A stretch of 64,000 nucleotides of DNA from RHKX01 sp963743875 (GTDB taxonomy: Bacteria; Actinomycetota; Thermoleophilia; Solirubrobacterales; 70-9): the NCBI GenBank assembly GCA_963743875.1, contig CAVURM010000005.1, forward strand, positions 124,001 to 188,000, in the 5' to 3' direction. Positions 23,876-32,909 of the stretch are shown here, piece after piece (the first letter of the stretch is position 1; each line of letters opens with the position of its first letter). Under the pieces are notes generated by a model, which saw nothing but the letters and a program-made list of their open reading frames with translations, searched no databases and had not been told where the DNA came from. Both the position numbers and the translations under genes were made by a program.

Positions 23876-25087
23876 TCAGGCCTTGACGCCTGGGCGTCGG
23901 GCCGGCTTGTAGACGGAGACGACGGCCGCGCCGCCGAGTCCGATGTTGTGTTGCAGCGCCACCTTGGCGCCGTCGACCTGCCGCTTGTCGGCGGTGCCGC
24001 GCAGCTGCCAGGTGAGCTCGCTGCACTGGGCGAGACCCGTCGCACCGAGCGGATGGCCCTTGCTGATCAGGCCGCCGGAGGGATTGACCACCGGGCCGTC
24101 GCCACCGTAGGTGGTTGCCTCGGACTCGACGAGCAGATGCCCCTCACCCTCCTCGGCGAAGCCGAGAGCCTCGTAGGTGATCAGCTCGTTGGCGCTGAAG
24201 CAGTCGTGGAGCTCGCAGACGTCGATCTCGTCGGCGCTGACGCCCGCCTCCTCGTAGGCCTGCCGCGCTGCCTCCTTCGACATGTCGGAGCCGACGATCG
24301 TCATGCAGTCGGCGTCCTCGTCGAAAGTCGAGCTCAGGTCAGTGACCATCGACTGCCCCGCGATCTCGATCGCCTGATCCCAGAGTCCGTGCTGTTCGAC
24401 GTACTTCTCGGAGGCGACGATGACGGCTGCCGCGCCGTCGGATGTCGGGGAGCACTGCAGCTTCGTCAGCGGCTCGTGGATCATCCGCGCATCCTTGATC
24501 TCGTCCAGCGAGTACTCGTCCTGGAACTGCGCGTAGGGGTTGTTGACGGAGTGCTTGTGGTTCTTCCAGCCGATCCAGGCGAAGTGCTCGGGCTTGGAGC
24601 CGTACCTGTCCATGTGGTCGCGGGCGGCGTTGCCGAACATCTGCGGCGCGAACGGGGACTCCTCGGGGTCGCGAAGTTCGAACATGCGCCCCATGTGCTT
24701 GTCGAGCGCGGGGGTGCGGTCGGTGTACTTCATCCCGAGCGAGCCCTTCTCCATCTTCTCGAAGCCGATGGCGAGCGCGCAATCGACAAGGCCGCCCTGG
24801 ACGGCGCGACGAGCGAGGTAAAGGGCCGACGAGCCGGTCGAGCAGTTGTTGTTGACGTTGACGATCGGGATCCCGGTCAGGCCGAGTTGGTAGATCGCTC
24901 GCTGCCCGTAGGTCGAATCGCCGTAGCAATAACCAGCAAAGGCTTCCTGCACGTCCTGATAGGGAATGCCGGCATCGGCGAACGCCTTCTCGCCGGCCTC
25001 CTTGGCCCAATCCGGATAGTCGCCCTCCTTGCTGCCGGGCTTGTCGAACTTGGTCATGCCGACGCCGATCACGTAGGTCTTGGTCAT
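23876..25087 (-). CDS. Thiolase-family protein (SCP-x/lipid-transfer type)
   Basis: A 403-residue protein. VNVNNNCSTGSSALYLARRA contains the nucleophilic Cys, and GLISKGHPLGATGLAQ the catalytic His. CELHDCFSANELITYE is typical of the SCP-x thiolase subgroup rather than of biosynthetic acetyl-CoA acetyltransferases. It probably cleaves a branched or sterol-side-chain 3-ketoacyl-CoA. The ATG at 25087 has AAGGAGA upstream, so the longer frame is rejected. It is located between the TetR regulator and the acyl-CoA dehydrogenase. Confidence 0.9.
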   Translation of the reverse strand: MTKTYVIGVGMTKFDKPGSKEGDYPDWAKEAGEKAFADAGIPYQDVQEAFAGYCYGDSTYGQRAIYQLGLTGIPIVNVNNNCSTGSSALYLARRAVQGGLVDCALAIGFEKMEKGSLGMKYTDRTPALDKHMGRMFELRDPEESPFAPQMFGNAARDHMDRYGSKPEHFAWIGWKNHKHSVNNPYAQFQDEYSLDEIKDARMIHEPLTKLQCSPTSDGAAAVIVASEKYVEQHGLWDQAIEIAGQSMVTDLSSTFDEDADCMTIVGSDMSKEAARQAYEEAGVSADEIDVCELHDCFSANELITYEALGFAEEGEGHLLVESEATTYGGDGPVVNPSGGLISKGHPLGATGLAQCSELTWQLRGTADKRQVDGAKVALQHNIGLGGAAVVSVYKPARRPGVKA

Positions 25088-25124
25088 GGTCGTGGTCTCC
25101 TTGGTTTCGTGGGTGCTTCGTAGG

Positions 25125-25760
25125 TCAGTCTTCAGATGAACTCGGGATCGCCTCGTAGGCGCTCCCGACAAGTTGCGGAAGTGCGGCCTTCAGGAATGCC
25201 GCCACCTGCCCCCGGCTCCAGCGGTCGCGCTCGAGCCACTCGCGGGTCGCCGCCTCGGCCATGCCGCCGTAAGCGCGGAGCACGGCGTGCAGCTCGGGTG
25301 GGGCCTCGGCCGTCGGGCCGAGGCCGAGGACCTCGATCAGACGGATTGTCGCCTCCTCGCGGGCGTCGTCGAGGACGGCCTCGATCTCGGGGTCGCGACC
25401 CAGCCCCTCGGCACCGACCGCCGCCAGCCAGGCCTCGCGGTTGCGCTCGACCATCTCCAGCCAGCGGTCGATCGACTCGTCGAGCCGCGCCTGCGGGGTG
25501 GCGCCGTCGACGTATTCGGGGACGGGCTGGGAGCGGAACCGGACCATCTCGCGGACGACCTCGATGTAGAGCTCGCGCTTGGTCCCGAAGTAGTGGTTGA
25601 TGAGGCCGCGTGCCACCCCGGCATCGGCGGCGATCTCGGTCGTCGAAACGGCGCTGTACCCGCGCTCGGAGAAGAGCCTGCGCGCGGCCGAGAGGATCTG
25701 GCGGCGCCGGTCGTCAGGCTCGATCCCGGCGGCCGCCGGGGCATGCTCGAGTGAAGCCAT
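25125..25760 (-). CDS. TetR-family transcriptional regulator
   Basis: A 211-residue protein. The N-terminal RRQILSAARRLFSERGYSAV, TTEIAADAGVARGLINHYFG and TKRELYIEVV form the TetR DNA-binding domain. The C-terminal all-helical half would bind a ligand, plausibly an acyl-CoA given its operon partners. The ATG at 25760 (MASLEHAPAAAG) is chosen over upstream codons. A perfect palindrome lies 22 bases upstream, in the gap shared with the divergent decarboxylase gene, so it probably controls itself and perhaps that operon. Confidence 0.9.
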   Translation of the reverse strand: MASLEHAPAAAGIEPDDRRRQILSAARRLFSERGYSAVSTTEIAADAGVARGLINHYFGTKRELYIEVVREMVRFRSQPVPEYVDGATPQARLDESIDRWLEMVERNREAWLAAVGAEGLGRDPEIEAVLDDAREEATIRLIEVLGLGPTAEAPPELHAVLRAYGGMAEAATREWLERDRWSRGQVAAFLKAALPQLVGSAYEAIPSSSED

Positions 25761-25781
25761 CAAGCGGGATGATAGCGAAGG

Positions 25782-25796
25782 TTGGCAGTCTGCCAA
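25782..25796. promoter_or_regulatory. Palindromic TetR operator candidate
   Basis: TTGGCAGTCTGCCAA is a perfect 15-base palindrome in the divergent tetR/decarboxylase intergenic region, 22 bases from the tetR start. Its size and symmetry fit a TetR-family operator. Binding is inferred. Confidence 0.6.
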
Positions 25797-25900
25797 TTGG
25801 TCCTGGCGCCCCTGGGCCCACGGTCCGAATCTCGGGTGGCACCCGCCGCGGTGGCGGCCCATATAGTCCGGGATCCAGGTCTAGGTTCACCGCTCGTCAT

Positions 25901-25937
25901 TGGCGGAAAAACACTGCATGTCGATGGAAATCCGCCA
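25901..25937 (+). promoter_or_regulatory. Inverted repeat in the leader of the decarboxylase operon
   Basis: TGGCGGA and TCCGCCA form a 7-base inverted repeat with a 23-base interval, about 78 bases before the decarboxylase start. It could be a second regulator site or an RNA hairpin. The surrounding 25761-26014 gap contains no gene. Confidence 0.3.
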
Positions 25938-26014
25938 GTCAACCCATCCAGGCACCGTTCAACGCATTCCTTCGGAGTTATCTCTAGGGTCGATCGGCCC
26001 AGTCGGAGAGGTGA

Positions 26015-27664
26015 ATGGATGAGCGGAGTCAATTGTCGATGAGCACGGTTCGTGAGGCCACCTACGAGCTCCTGAGGGCTCGCGGGATGACGACGATCTT
26101 CGGCAACCCGGGGTCGACGGAGCTGCCGATGCTCGCCGACTATCCCGACGACTTCCGGTACGTCCTCGGGCTCCAGGAAGCGGTTGTGGTCGGGATGGCC
26201 GATGGATACGCGCAGGCGAGCGGCCCGAACGCGGTCGGTCACGTCAACCTCCACACGGCGCCCGGTGTCGGAAACGCAATGGGGGCGATCTTCAACGCGC
26301 AGGCCAACCACTCGCCGCTGCTGATCACGGCCGGCCAGCAGGTGCGTCCGGTGATCGGGATGCAGGCGAACCTGACCAATCGCGATGCGACGCGGATGCC
26401 TCATCCCCTGGTCAAGTGGTCCTACGAACCGCCGCGCGCTGCCGACGTGCCCGCCGCGATCGGCAGGGCGATCCACACCGCGTCGCTTCCCCCCAAGGGC
26501 CCGGCCTTCGTCTCCATCCCGATGGACGACTGGACCGAGGAGGCCGACGCCGATGGCTCCGCCCAGGCGATTGCTCGCTCGGTCGACGGCCGCGCGGCTG
26601 GAGCCCCCGAGCGGGTCGCCGAGCTGGCCCGGAGGCTCGCCGCTGCGTCGAACCCCGTCCTCGTCGCCGGCCCCGATATCGACGCCTCCGGCGCCTGGGA
26701 CCTCGGGGTCAGGCTCGCCGAGCTCCAGCATCTGCCGGTCTGGTCGATTCCCGCGACAGGTGGCGGGCGGCTCGGATTCCCCGAGGGGCACCCCAGCTTC
26801 ATGGGCCTTCTGCCGCCCGCGATTGGCCCCCTCTCGGAGACGCTCGCAGGCCACGACTTGATCCTCGTTGCGGGTGCCTCCGTCTTCGCCTATTACCCCT
26901 ACATCCCGGGGAACCTGCTGCCCGAGGGAGCCGACCTCGTCGTCATCACCTCCGATCCGGAAGAGGCTGCCCGCGCGCCGATGGGGGAGGCGATCGTCGC
27001 CGACGTGAAGCTGACCCTGGAGGCGCTCCTGGCCGAGCTCGGCGACGCCGAGTCGTCCCGTCCCGCTCCGGAGGAGCGCGAGGGCCCGATGGATCCGGCA
27101 GACCTCGGTCTCGAGCCGGGCCCGCCGATCAGCGGGACCGAGGCGATGGCGGCGCTCGGATCGGCGTTTCCCGACGACGGGATCATCGTCTTGGAGGCAC
27201 CGTCGTCGACGATGGCACTGCGTAACCAGTTGCGCATCTCGAGGCCCGGGAGCTACTACTTCGGGGCCGGCGGCGGCCTTGGCTTCGGCCTCTCCGCCGC
27301 GGTCGGCGTGCAGATGGCCCAGCCGGACCGGCCGGTCGTCTGCGTGGTCGGGGAGGGCTCCGCCCAGTACGCGATCACCGCCTTCTGGAGCGCCGTCGCC
27401 TACGACGTACCGGTCACCTTTCTCGTCCTGCGCAACTCCGAGTACGCGATCCTCAAGTGGTTCTCGCTGGCCGAGGGTGTCGAGGGTGCACCCGGGCTCG
27501 ATCTGCACGGCCTCGATGTCGCGGCGGTCGCAGCCGGATACGGCGTTCCCGCCCAGAAGGTCGACAACGGCGCCGACCTGAGCTCCGCGCTGGAGCAGCA
27601 GATCGGCTCCGGCAAACCCGGCCTGGTTGAGGTCGGGGTAGCGCCCGGCATGTGGCTGGCGTAG
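26015..27664 (+). CDS. mdlC: ThDP-dependent benzoylformate decarboxylase-like enzyme
   Basis: A 549-residue protein. REATYELLRARGMTTIFGNP and GSTELPML open the PYR domain. VNLHTAPGVGNAMGAIFNAQ has the His typical of benzoylformate decarboxylase. GEGSAQYAITAFWSA is the thiamin-diphosphate motif with an E in place of the usual D in GDG. The family splits benzoylformate to benzaldehyde and CO2. Exact 2-oxoacid specificity needs assay. The ATG at 26015 has GGAGAGG upstream; the ATG at 26039 (MSTVREA) matches the usual family start and is the alternative. It is followed 12 bases later by a 2-hydroxyacid-oxidase-like gene. Confidence 0.8.
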   Translation: MDERSQLSMSTVREATYELLRARGMTTIFGNPGSTELPMLADYPDDFRYVLGLQEAVVVGMADGYAQASGPNAVGHVNLHTAPGVGNAMGAIFNAQANHSPLLITAGQQVRPVIGMQANLTNRDATRMPHPLVKWSYEPPRAADVPAAIGRAIHTASLPPKGPAFVSIPMDDWTEEADADGSAQAIARSVDGRAAGAPERVAELARRLAAASNPVLVAGPDIDASGAWDLGVRLAELQHLPVWSIPATGGGRLGFPEGHPSFMGLLPPAIGPLSETLAGHDLILVAGASVFAYYPYIPGNLLPEGADLVVITSDPEEAARAPMGEAIVADVKLTLEALLAELGDAESSRPAPEEREGPMDPADLGLEPGPPISGTEAMAALGSAFPDDGIIVLEAPSSTMALRNQLRISRPGSYYFGAGGGLGFGLSAAVGVQMAQPDRPVVCVVGEGSAQYAITAFWSAVAYDVPVTFLVLRNSEYAILKWFSLAEGVEGAPGLDLHGLDVAAVAAGYGVPAQKVDNGADLSSALEQQIGSGKPGLVEVGVAPGMWLA

Positions 27665-27676
27665 GCGAACGGGCGG

Positions 27677-30637
27677 GTGAAGGCAATGCCCCTGCTGGCA
27701 CCCAGGACTGAGCGGATCTCCCCCGAGCCGCCGGCCCAGCCGCCGGCAGACCGCGCCCCCGACGAGGTGGCCGCCGGCACCGCGGCGGGGCTGGCGGGAG
27801 AACTGCGCGCGATCGTCGGCTCCGAGGGCCTGCTCCCGCGCGCCACCGACCTGATCCGCTACGCCTCCGACGCGAGTCCCTATCGACGGATTCCCGCCGC
27901 GGTCGTACAGCCGCGAAACGTCGAGCAGGTCGCGGGGCTGATGGCGTTCGCCGGACGGAGCGGTACGCCGCTCGTCTTCCGCTCCGGCGGGACCAGCCTC
28001 AACGGCCAGTCGCAGACCGACGGCATCCTCGCCGACGTCCGCCGCCACTGGGGCGGGATCGAGGTCCTCGACGATGCCGGCATCAGGGTCCGGGTCAAAC
28101 CGGGCACGGTGCTCGGGGACGTCAACCGGGTTCTGGCGCCGTACGGACGGCGCCTCGGCCCCGATCCTGCCTCGACGAACATCGCGACCGTCGGCGGCGT
28201 GATCGCGAACAACGCCGGTGGGATGCGCTGCGGCATCGTCAGGGACTCCTACGAGACCGTTGCCGCGCTCACGTTCGCCCTGCCCTCGGGAACGGTGATC
28301 GACTCCGCGGCCCCTGACGCGGCGGCCCGGTTCGCGGCGGCGGAGCCGGATCTGGTCGCCGGGTTGGCCGCGATCCGCGACGAGATCCGCTCCGACGGGG
28401 ACCTGCGCGAGCGGATCAAGCGCAAGTTCGAGATCAAGAACACCACCGGTTACCGGCTCTGCGCATTTCTGGACGCCGACGAGCCGCTGGAGATCTTCCG
28501 CCGCCTGATCGTCGGTTCGGAGGGCACGCTGGCGTTCATCGCGGAGGCCGTCTACGAGACCGTGTCGCTGCCGCCCGTTACGACGCTGACCTGGATCCAC
28601 TTCGACTCGATCGCCGACGCAACCGCGCCCGTCGGTGATCTCGTGACCGCGGGAGCCTCTGCGGTCGAGCTGATGGTCGCCCCGGCGCTGATGGTCGCCG
28701 CCAACTCGATTCCCGGGACGCCCGAGTACTGGAAGGAGCTCCCGTTGGAGTCGGCGGCGCTGCTGGTCGAGTTCGGCGCCGAGGACACCGCCGGTCTCGA
28801 CCGCGGCGAGGCCGCCGTCGCCGAGGTTCTGGCGGGCCTCCCGGGCAGGGCGTTCCGCGGGCCCGAGTTCGCCCGCGACCACGCGACCGTCGAGCTCTAC
28901 TGGCGGGTCCGGGAGGGCCTGCACGGTCTGGTCGGCCGCCTCCGTCCGCCGGGGACCGCGCTGATCGTCGAGGACGTCTGCGTTCCTCCCGCCCGCATCG
29001 CGGAGGCGGCCGAGGAGATCCGGGCGCTGCTCGCCGAGCATGGCTTTCTCAGCGGGGTGGCGGGTCACACCTCAGCCGGGAACCTGCACTTCATGCTGAC
29101 TCCGGACTTCGCCAAGCCCGAGGACGTCGAGCGGTACGAGACGTTCATGGGGAAGCTGGTGACGCTCGTTCTCGACACCTACGACGGTTCGCTCAAGGCC
29201 GAGCACGGGACCGGGGTGAACATGGCTCCCTTCGTCGAGCGTGAGTGGGGCCGGACGGCCACCGAGTTGATGTGGCGGATCAAGCGGCTCGCCGACCCCG
29301 CGGGAGTGCTCGGGCCGGGGATCGTCCTCAACCGCGACCCCGACTGCCACCTGCAGAACCTGAAGACCACGCCGGCGATCGAAGAGGTCGCCAACAGCTG
29401 CGTCGAGTGCGGTTTCTGCGAGCCGATCTGTCCCAGCCGCAATCTGACGGTCACGCCGCGCCAGCGGATCGTCCTGCGGCGGGAGATGGCGCGCCAGCCG
29501 TCCGGCTCGCCCCTGCTGGCGACGCTGCTGGTGGAGTACGAGTACGACGGCCTCCAGACCTGCGCCGCCGACGGTACCTGCGCAACCACCTGTCCGCTTG
29601 GGATCGACACCGGGGCGTTGGTCAAGGGGCTGCGCACAGCCGAACACAGCCGCCGCGAGGAGCGGGCGGCGCTGCGGGTCGCGCAGCGCTGGGCCGACTT
29701 CGAGTCGGCATCACGCCGGGGTCTGAGCGCCGGCGCGGCGATCTCGCGGGTGTTGGGAGATGCCCCGCTGAGCGCCGTATCGGGAATCGCCCGTAGCGCG
29801 GTCAGCGCCGAGCTCGTACCCGAGTGGGGTCCGCCGATGCCTCCCCCCGCACCGGCCGGAATGCCGCCGACCGTCCGCGCCGGGGCCGCCGCCGTCTACC
29901 TGCCGGCCTGCGTCAACCGGATCTTCGGCCGCGATCCCGACGGCTGCGAGGCCGACAACGACGTCCGCGCTCCAACCTCCCTGCCGGCGGCGTTGGTCGC
30001 CGTCTCGCTGCGCGCGGGCAAGCCGGTCTGGATCCCCACCGACGTGGCCGGAACATGCTGCGGGACGCCCTGGGCCTCGAAGGGCTACAGGAGCGGCGCC
30101 GAGTGGATGGCGAGTTCGACGGTCGAGGATCTGTGGCGCTGGTCGGAGGAGGGGAGGCTGCCGGTGATCATCGACGCCACGTCCTGTACCCACGGTCTGT
30201 TGGAGTCATCGGGGCTCCTCAGCGAGAAGAACGGTGAGCGCCTCGGCGCGATCACGATCCTCGATTCGGTCGCCTGGGCATCCGGGCATCTGCTCGGGGG
30301 CCTCGAGATCGACGAGCGGATCGGCACCGCGGTCATCCACCCGACCTGCTCGGGTACCCACCTCGGCCTCAACGGTGAGCTCGAGAAGCTGGCCGCAGCC
30401 CTGGCCGACGCCGTGGTGGTCCCTGCCGATGCCACCTGTTGCGGATTCGCCGGCGACCGCGGGTTCCTCCATCCGGAGCTGACTGCCTCCGCCACCGCGG
30501 ACGAGGCACGGCAGGTCGCCGACGCCGGCGGGGATGCCCATCTCTGCGCCAACCGGACCTGCGAGATCGGCCTCGCCCGGGCGACCGGGGAGACATATGA
30601 GTCCTTCATCTATTTGCTCGAGCGCCTGAGCCGATGA
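27677..30637 (+). CDS. FAD-linked 2-hydroxyacid dehydrogenase fused to Fe-S/CCG module
   Basis: A 986-residue protein. The N-terminal half has the PCMH FAD-binding fold (PLVFRSGGTSLNGQSQTDG, IATVGGVIANNAGGMRCG) and the GlcD/D-lactate oxidase C-domain (LKAEHGTGVNMAPFVEREWG). Then come two ferredoxin motifs, CVECGFCEPICPSR and CAADGTCATTCPLGI. Two CCG motifs follow (GTCCGTPWASKGY, ATCCGFAGDRGF). This is the Dld-type single-chain fusion that oxidises a D-2-hydroxyacid and passes electrons to a quinone. Beside a benzoylformate decarboxylase, mandelate is a reasonable substrate guess. The start is GTG at 27677 or ATG at 27686. Confidence 0.88.
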   Translation: MKAMPLLAPRTERISPEPPAQPPADRAPDEVAAGTAAGLAGELRAIVGSEGLLPRATDLIRYASDASPYRRIPAAVVQPRNVEQVAGLMAFAGRSGTPLVFRSGGTSLNGQSQTDGILADVRRHWGGIEVLDDAGIRVRVKPGTVLGDVNRVLAPYGRRLGPDPASTNIATVGGVIANNAGGMRCGIVRDSYETVAALTFALPSGTVIDSAAPDAAARFAAAEPDLVAGLAAIRDEIRSDGDLRERIKRKFEIKNTTGYRLCAFLDADEPLEIFRRLIVGSEGTLAFIAEAVYETVSLPPVTTLTWIHFDSIADATAPVGDLVTAGASAVELMVAPALMVAANSIPGTPEYWKELPLESAALLVEFGAEDTAGLDRGEAAVAEVLAGLPGRAFRGPEFARDHATVELYWRVREGLHGLVGRLRPPGTALIVEDVCVPPARIAEAAEEIRALLAEHGFLSGVAGHTSAGNLHFMLTPDFAKPEDVERYETFMGKLVTLVLDTYDGSLKAEHGTGVNMAPFVEREWGRTATELMWRIKRLADPAGVLGPGIVLNRDPDCHLQNLKTTPAIEEVANSCVECGFCEPICPSRNLTVTPRQRIVLRREMARQPSGSPLLATLLVEYEYDGLQTCAADGTCATTCPLGIDTGALVKGLRTAEHSRREERAALRVAQRWADFESASRRGLSAGAAISRVLGDAPLSAVSGIARSAVSAELVPEWGPPMPPPAPAGMPPTVRAGAAAVYLPACVNRIFGRDPDGCEADNDVRAPTSLPAALVAVSLRAGKPVWIPTDVAGTCCGTPWASKGYRSGAEWMASSTVEDLWRWSEEGRLPVIIDATSCTHGLLESSGLLSEKNGERLGAITILDSVAWASGHLLGGLEIDERIGTAVIHPTCSGTHLGLNGELEKLAAALADAVVVPADATCCGFAGDRGFLHPELTASATADEARQVADAGGDAHLCANRTCEIGLARATGETYESFIYLLERLSR

Positions 30638-30725
30638 GCCGGTGACGCCCGACCGCATCCCCGCCGGCAACATTGACGACAGCGGGGCCGGACGGCCGAC
30701 CACAACCATTTAGCCTTCCCGCTTC

Positions 30726-31976
30726 GTGACCACCAACTCGGAACTGACCAAGACCGCCCCGCGCACCCCCGATGGGACCCTGCGCGAGGTGATCGAGGCG
30801 TTGGCGCCGATCGAGCGGGCCGCGGGCTCGGAGGGCGAACGGCAGGCCGCGCACTGGATCGCCGACCGGCTGACGACCGCCGGCGCGTCGGCGCGGGTCG
30901 AGGAGGCCAGGTTTCGAGGCGACTTCGCCGGCGTGATCGGGGCCCTGGCGGCCGCCGGAGCGGTTGCGGGACTGGCGGCGAGCAGGCCGGGTGGCAGACG
31001 GATCGGCGCGGTCGCCGGTGCCGTCGTCGCGGGCCTGATCGCCGACGACATCTCCAATGGAGCCCGTCCGTTCCGCAAGCTCGTCCGGCCCGAACGGACG
31101 ACCTGGAACGTGATCGCGGAGGCGGGCGACCCCGAGGCCGACCGGACGCTGGTCGTCCTCGCCCACCACGACGCGGCACAGACCGGTTTCATCTTCGACC
31201 CAACCCTCCAGGAGCAGCTCATCGACCGGTTCCCCGGGATCGTCGAGCGGCTCGACACCTCGCTGCCCCTGTGGTGGCCGGTGATCGCGGGCCCGCTGCT
31301 GGCGACGGCCGGCGGAATCAGCGGCCGCAAGGGGCTGGCCCGGGCCGGAGCGGTGATCAGCGCCGGCGCCGCGGCGACGATGGCCGACATCCAGCGCAGC
31401 CCGACCGTGCCGGGCGCGAACGACAACCTGTCTGCGGTCGCCGTGATCGTCGCCCTCGCGGAGGCGCTCGCCAAGGACCCGGTCGAGGGTTTGCGCGTCC
31501 AGTTGGTCTCGGTCGGCGCCGAGGAGGTCCTGCAGGGTGGGATCTACGGCTATTGCGAGCGCCACCTGGCCGGGATGGACCGCGAGACGACCTGGTTCCT
31601 CAACGTCGAGACGGTCGGCGGGCCCTCGCTGGCGCTGCTGGAGGGCGAGGGCTGCGTGGTCATGGAGGATTACTTCGATCGACCGTGGCGTGATCTGGTC
31701 GGCCGGGTCGCCGAGCGTGGCGGGATTCCGCTGCGGCGGGGCATGAGGGCGCGGACGAGCACCGACAGCGTCGTGCCGAGTCGGATGGGCGTACCGACGG
31801 TGACGCTGGTCGCGATCGACCGCTACAAGGCGCTTTCGAACTATCACCGGATGTCAGACACGCCCGAGAACATCTGCTGGCCGACCGTCGCCTGTGCTGC
31901 GGACCTGGCCGAGGGCGTCGCCCGCGAGCTTGCGAGCCCGCCCGGGCAGCCGGGCGTCCAGCTCCCGCGGGGATAA
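30726..31976 (+). CDS. M28-family metallopeptidase with membrane insert
   Basis: A 416-residue protein. LVVLAHHDAAQTG, PGANDNLSAVAVIVAL, LVSVGAEEVLQGG and a C-terminal SNYHRMSDTPENI provide the zinc ligands and general base (H, D, E-E, H) of the M28 aminopeptidase fold. Two Ala/Gly-rich hydrophobic stretches (about residues 65-110 and 175-220) interrupt the domain and probably insert in the membrane, which is unusual for the family. It starts with GTG at 30726. It lies 88 bases after the oxidoreductase gene and 12 bases before the glycosyltransferase. Confidence 0.82.
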   Translation: MTTNSELTKTAPRTPDGTLREVIEALAPIERAAGSEGERQAAHWIADRLTTAGASARVEEARFRGDFAGVIGALAAAGAVAGLAASRPGGRRIGAVAGAVVAGLIADDISNGARPFRKLVRPERTTWNVIAEAGDPEADRTLVVLAHHDAAQTGFIFDPTLQEQLIDRFPGIVERLDTSLPLWWPVIAGPLLATAGGISGRKGLARAGAVISAGAAATMADIQRSPTVPGANDNLSAVAVIVALAEALAKDPVEGLRVQLVSVGAEEVLQGGIYGYCERHLAGMDRETTWFLNVETVGGPSLALLEGEGCVVMEDYFDRPWRDLVGRVAERGGIPLRRGMRARTSTDSVVPSRMGVPTVTLVAIDRYKALSNYHRMSDTPENICWPTVACAADLAEGVARELASPPGQPGVQLPRG

Positions 31977-31988
31977 GCTCGTTAGCTG

Positions 31989-32756
31989 ATGTGGGGCGAC
32001 AAGAGCGTTTCCGTGGTCCTGATGACCTACGCCGAGCGGTATTCGGTCCGCTCGGTCATCGAGAAATTCCTGGAGACCGGGCTGGTCGACGAGGTGCTCG
32101 TCGTCAACAACAACGCCGAGCCGGGGACCAGCGAGGAGGTCGCCCTGACCTCCGCCCGTGAGGTCTTCGAGCCCAGGCAGGGCTACGGGCACGCAAGCCG
32201 ACGCGGCCTGCGCGAGGCGACCGGGGATCTGGTCGTCCTCGCTGAGCCCGACGGGACCTTCCTACCGGCCGACATCCGCAAGCTGCTCGTCTTCAGCGAG
32301 GAGTGCGAGGCGGTGTTCGGGACCAGGACCACGCGGGAGCTGATCTGGCACGGCGCCAACATGGAGTGGTTCCTGCGCTGGGGCAACTGGGCCGTGGCCA
32401 AGGGCGTCGAGGTGCTCTTCAACACCAGCCATCTGAGCGACGTCGGCTGCACCTACCGCCTGTTCACCCGCGAGGTCGCTGAGCTCGTCGCCGAGCAGAT
32501 GAAGATCGGCGGCAACCACGCCGGTCCCGAGATGATGCTGATCGCGATCACCTCGGGCGCACGGTTCGTCGAGATCCCCGTCAACTATCTGCCACGAGTG
32601 GGGAAGTCGTCGGCCACGGGTAGCCTGCACGAGGCGATCTGGATCGGCCTGCGGATGATTGAGATGATCGTCCGATTCCGCGTCCGGACGCCGCGGCGGA
32701 TCGTTCGGCCCGAGCGGCTCAAAGCCGACGTCCATCCCCAGGATGGGTCGCAGTGA
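31989..32756 (+). CDS. Family 2 glycosyltransferase
   Basis: A 255-residue protein. SVSVVLMTYAERYSVRSVIE opens a GT-A fold. VDEVLVVNNNAEPGTSEEV and GDLVVLAEPDGTFLPADI cover the nucleotide-sugar and metal (EPDGT) region. DVGCTYRLFTREVAELVAEQ resembles the acceptor side of dolichyl/polyprenyl-phosphate mannosyl- or glucosyltransferases. There are no membrane helices. The next two genes include a flippase, so export of a lipid-linked sugar is likely. The specific sugar is unknown. Confidence 0.85.
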   Translation: MWGDKSVSVVLMTYAERYSVRSVIEKFLETGLVDEVLVVNNNAEPGTSEEVALTSAREVFEPRQGYGHASRRGLREATGDLVVLAEPDGTFLPADIRKLLVFSEECEAVFGTRTTRELIWHGANMEWFLRWGNWAVAKGVEVLFNTSHLSDVGCTYRLFTREVAELVAEQMKIGGNHAGPEMMLIAITSGARFVEIPVNYLPRVGKSSATGSLHEAIWIGLRMIEMIVRFRVRTPRRIVRPERLKADVHPQDGSQ

Positions 32757-32896
32757 GCGAGGAGGGCTTCGACCGGATCGTAGGGGTGCCGGCCTGCTTG
32801 CGATCGAGGGGGTACCGGATTGCGGAGTGGGCGGTCGAGGGCACACCGCAGCTGCGACGCCGCTTCGCCAACGAAGTCATCGCGACGCGCTCCTGA
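32753..32896 (+). CDS. Possible 47-residue coupled small protein
   Basis: A GTG overlaps the glycosyltransferase stop codon (GTGA) and opens a 47-codon frame: it begins VSEEGFDRIVGVPACLRSRG and ends with a basic tail and TGA at 32894-32896, just before the flippase start. The overlap is the same 4-base coupling used elsewhere in this genome. The peptide is soluble and basic and matches no family I know. It could equally be noncoding spacer. Confidence 0.35.
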   Translation: MSEEGFDRIVGVPACLRSRGYRIAEWAVEGTPQLRRRFANEVIATRS

Positions 32897-32909
32897 TCTG
32901 GGGGTTGTG

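Noticed and set aside
25760..29068. Very long open frame (about 1100 codons) on the minus strand, opposite the decarboxylase and FAD oxidase genes
   Set aside because: It is a GC-driven shadow. The opposite strand carries complete enzyme motifs (ThDP, FAD, Fe-S), and the antisense translation is Arg/Asp/Gly-rich with no domain.
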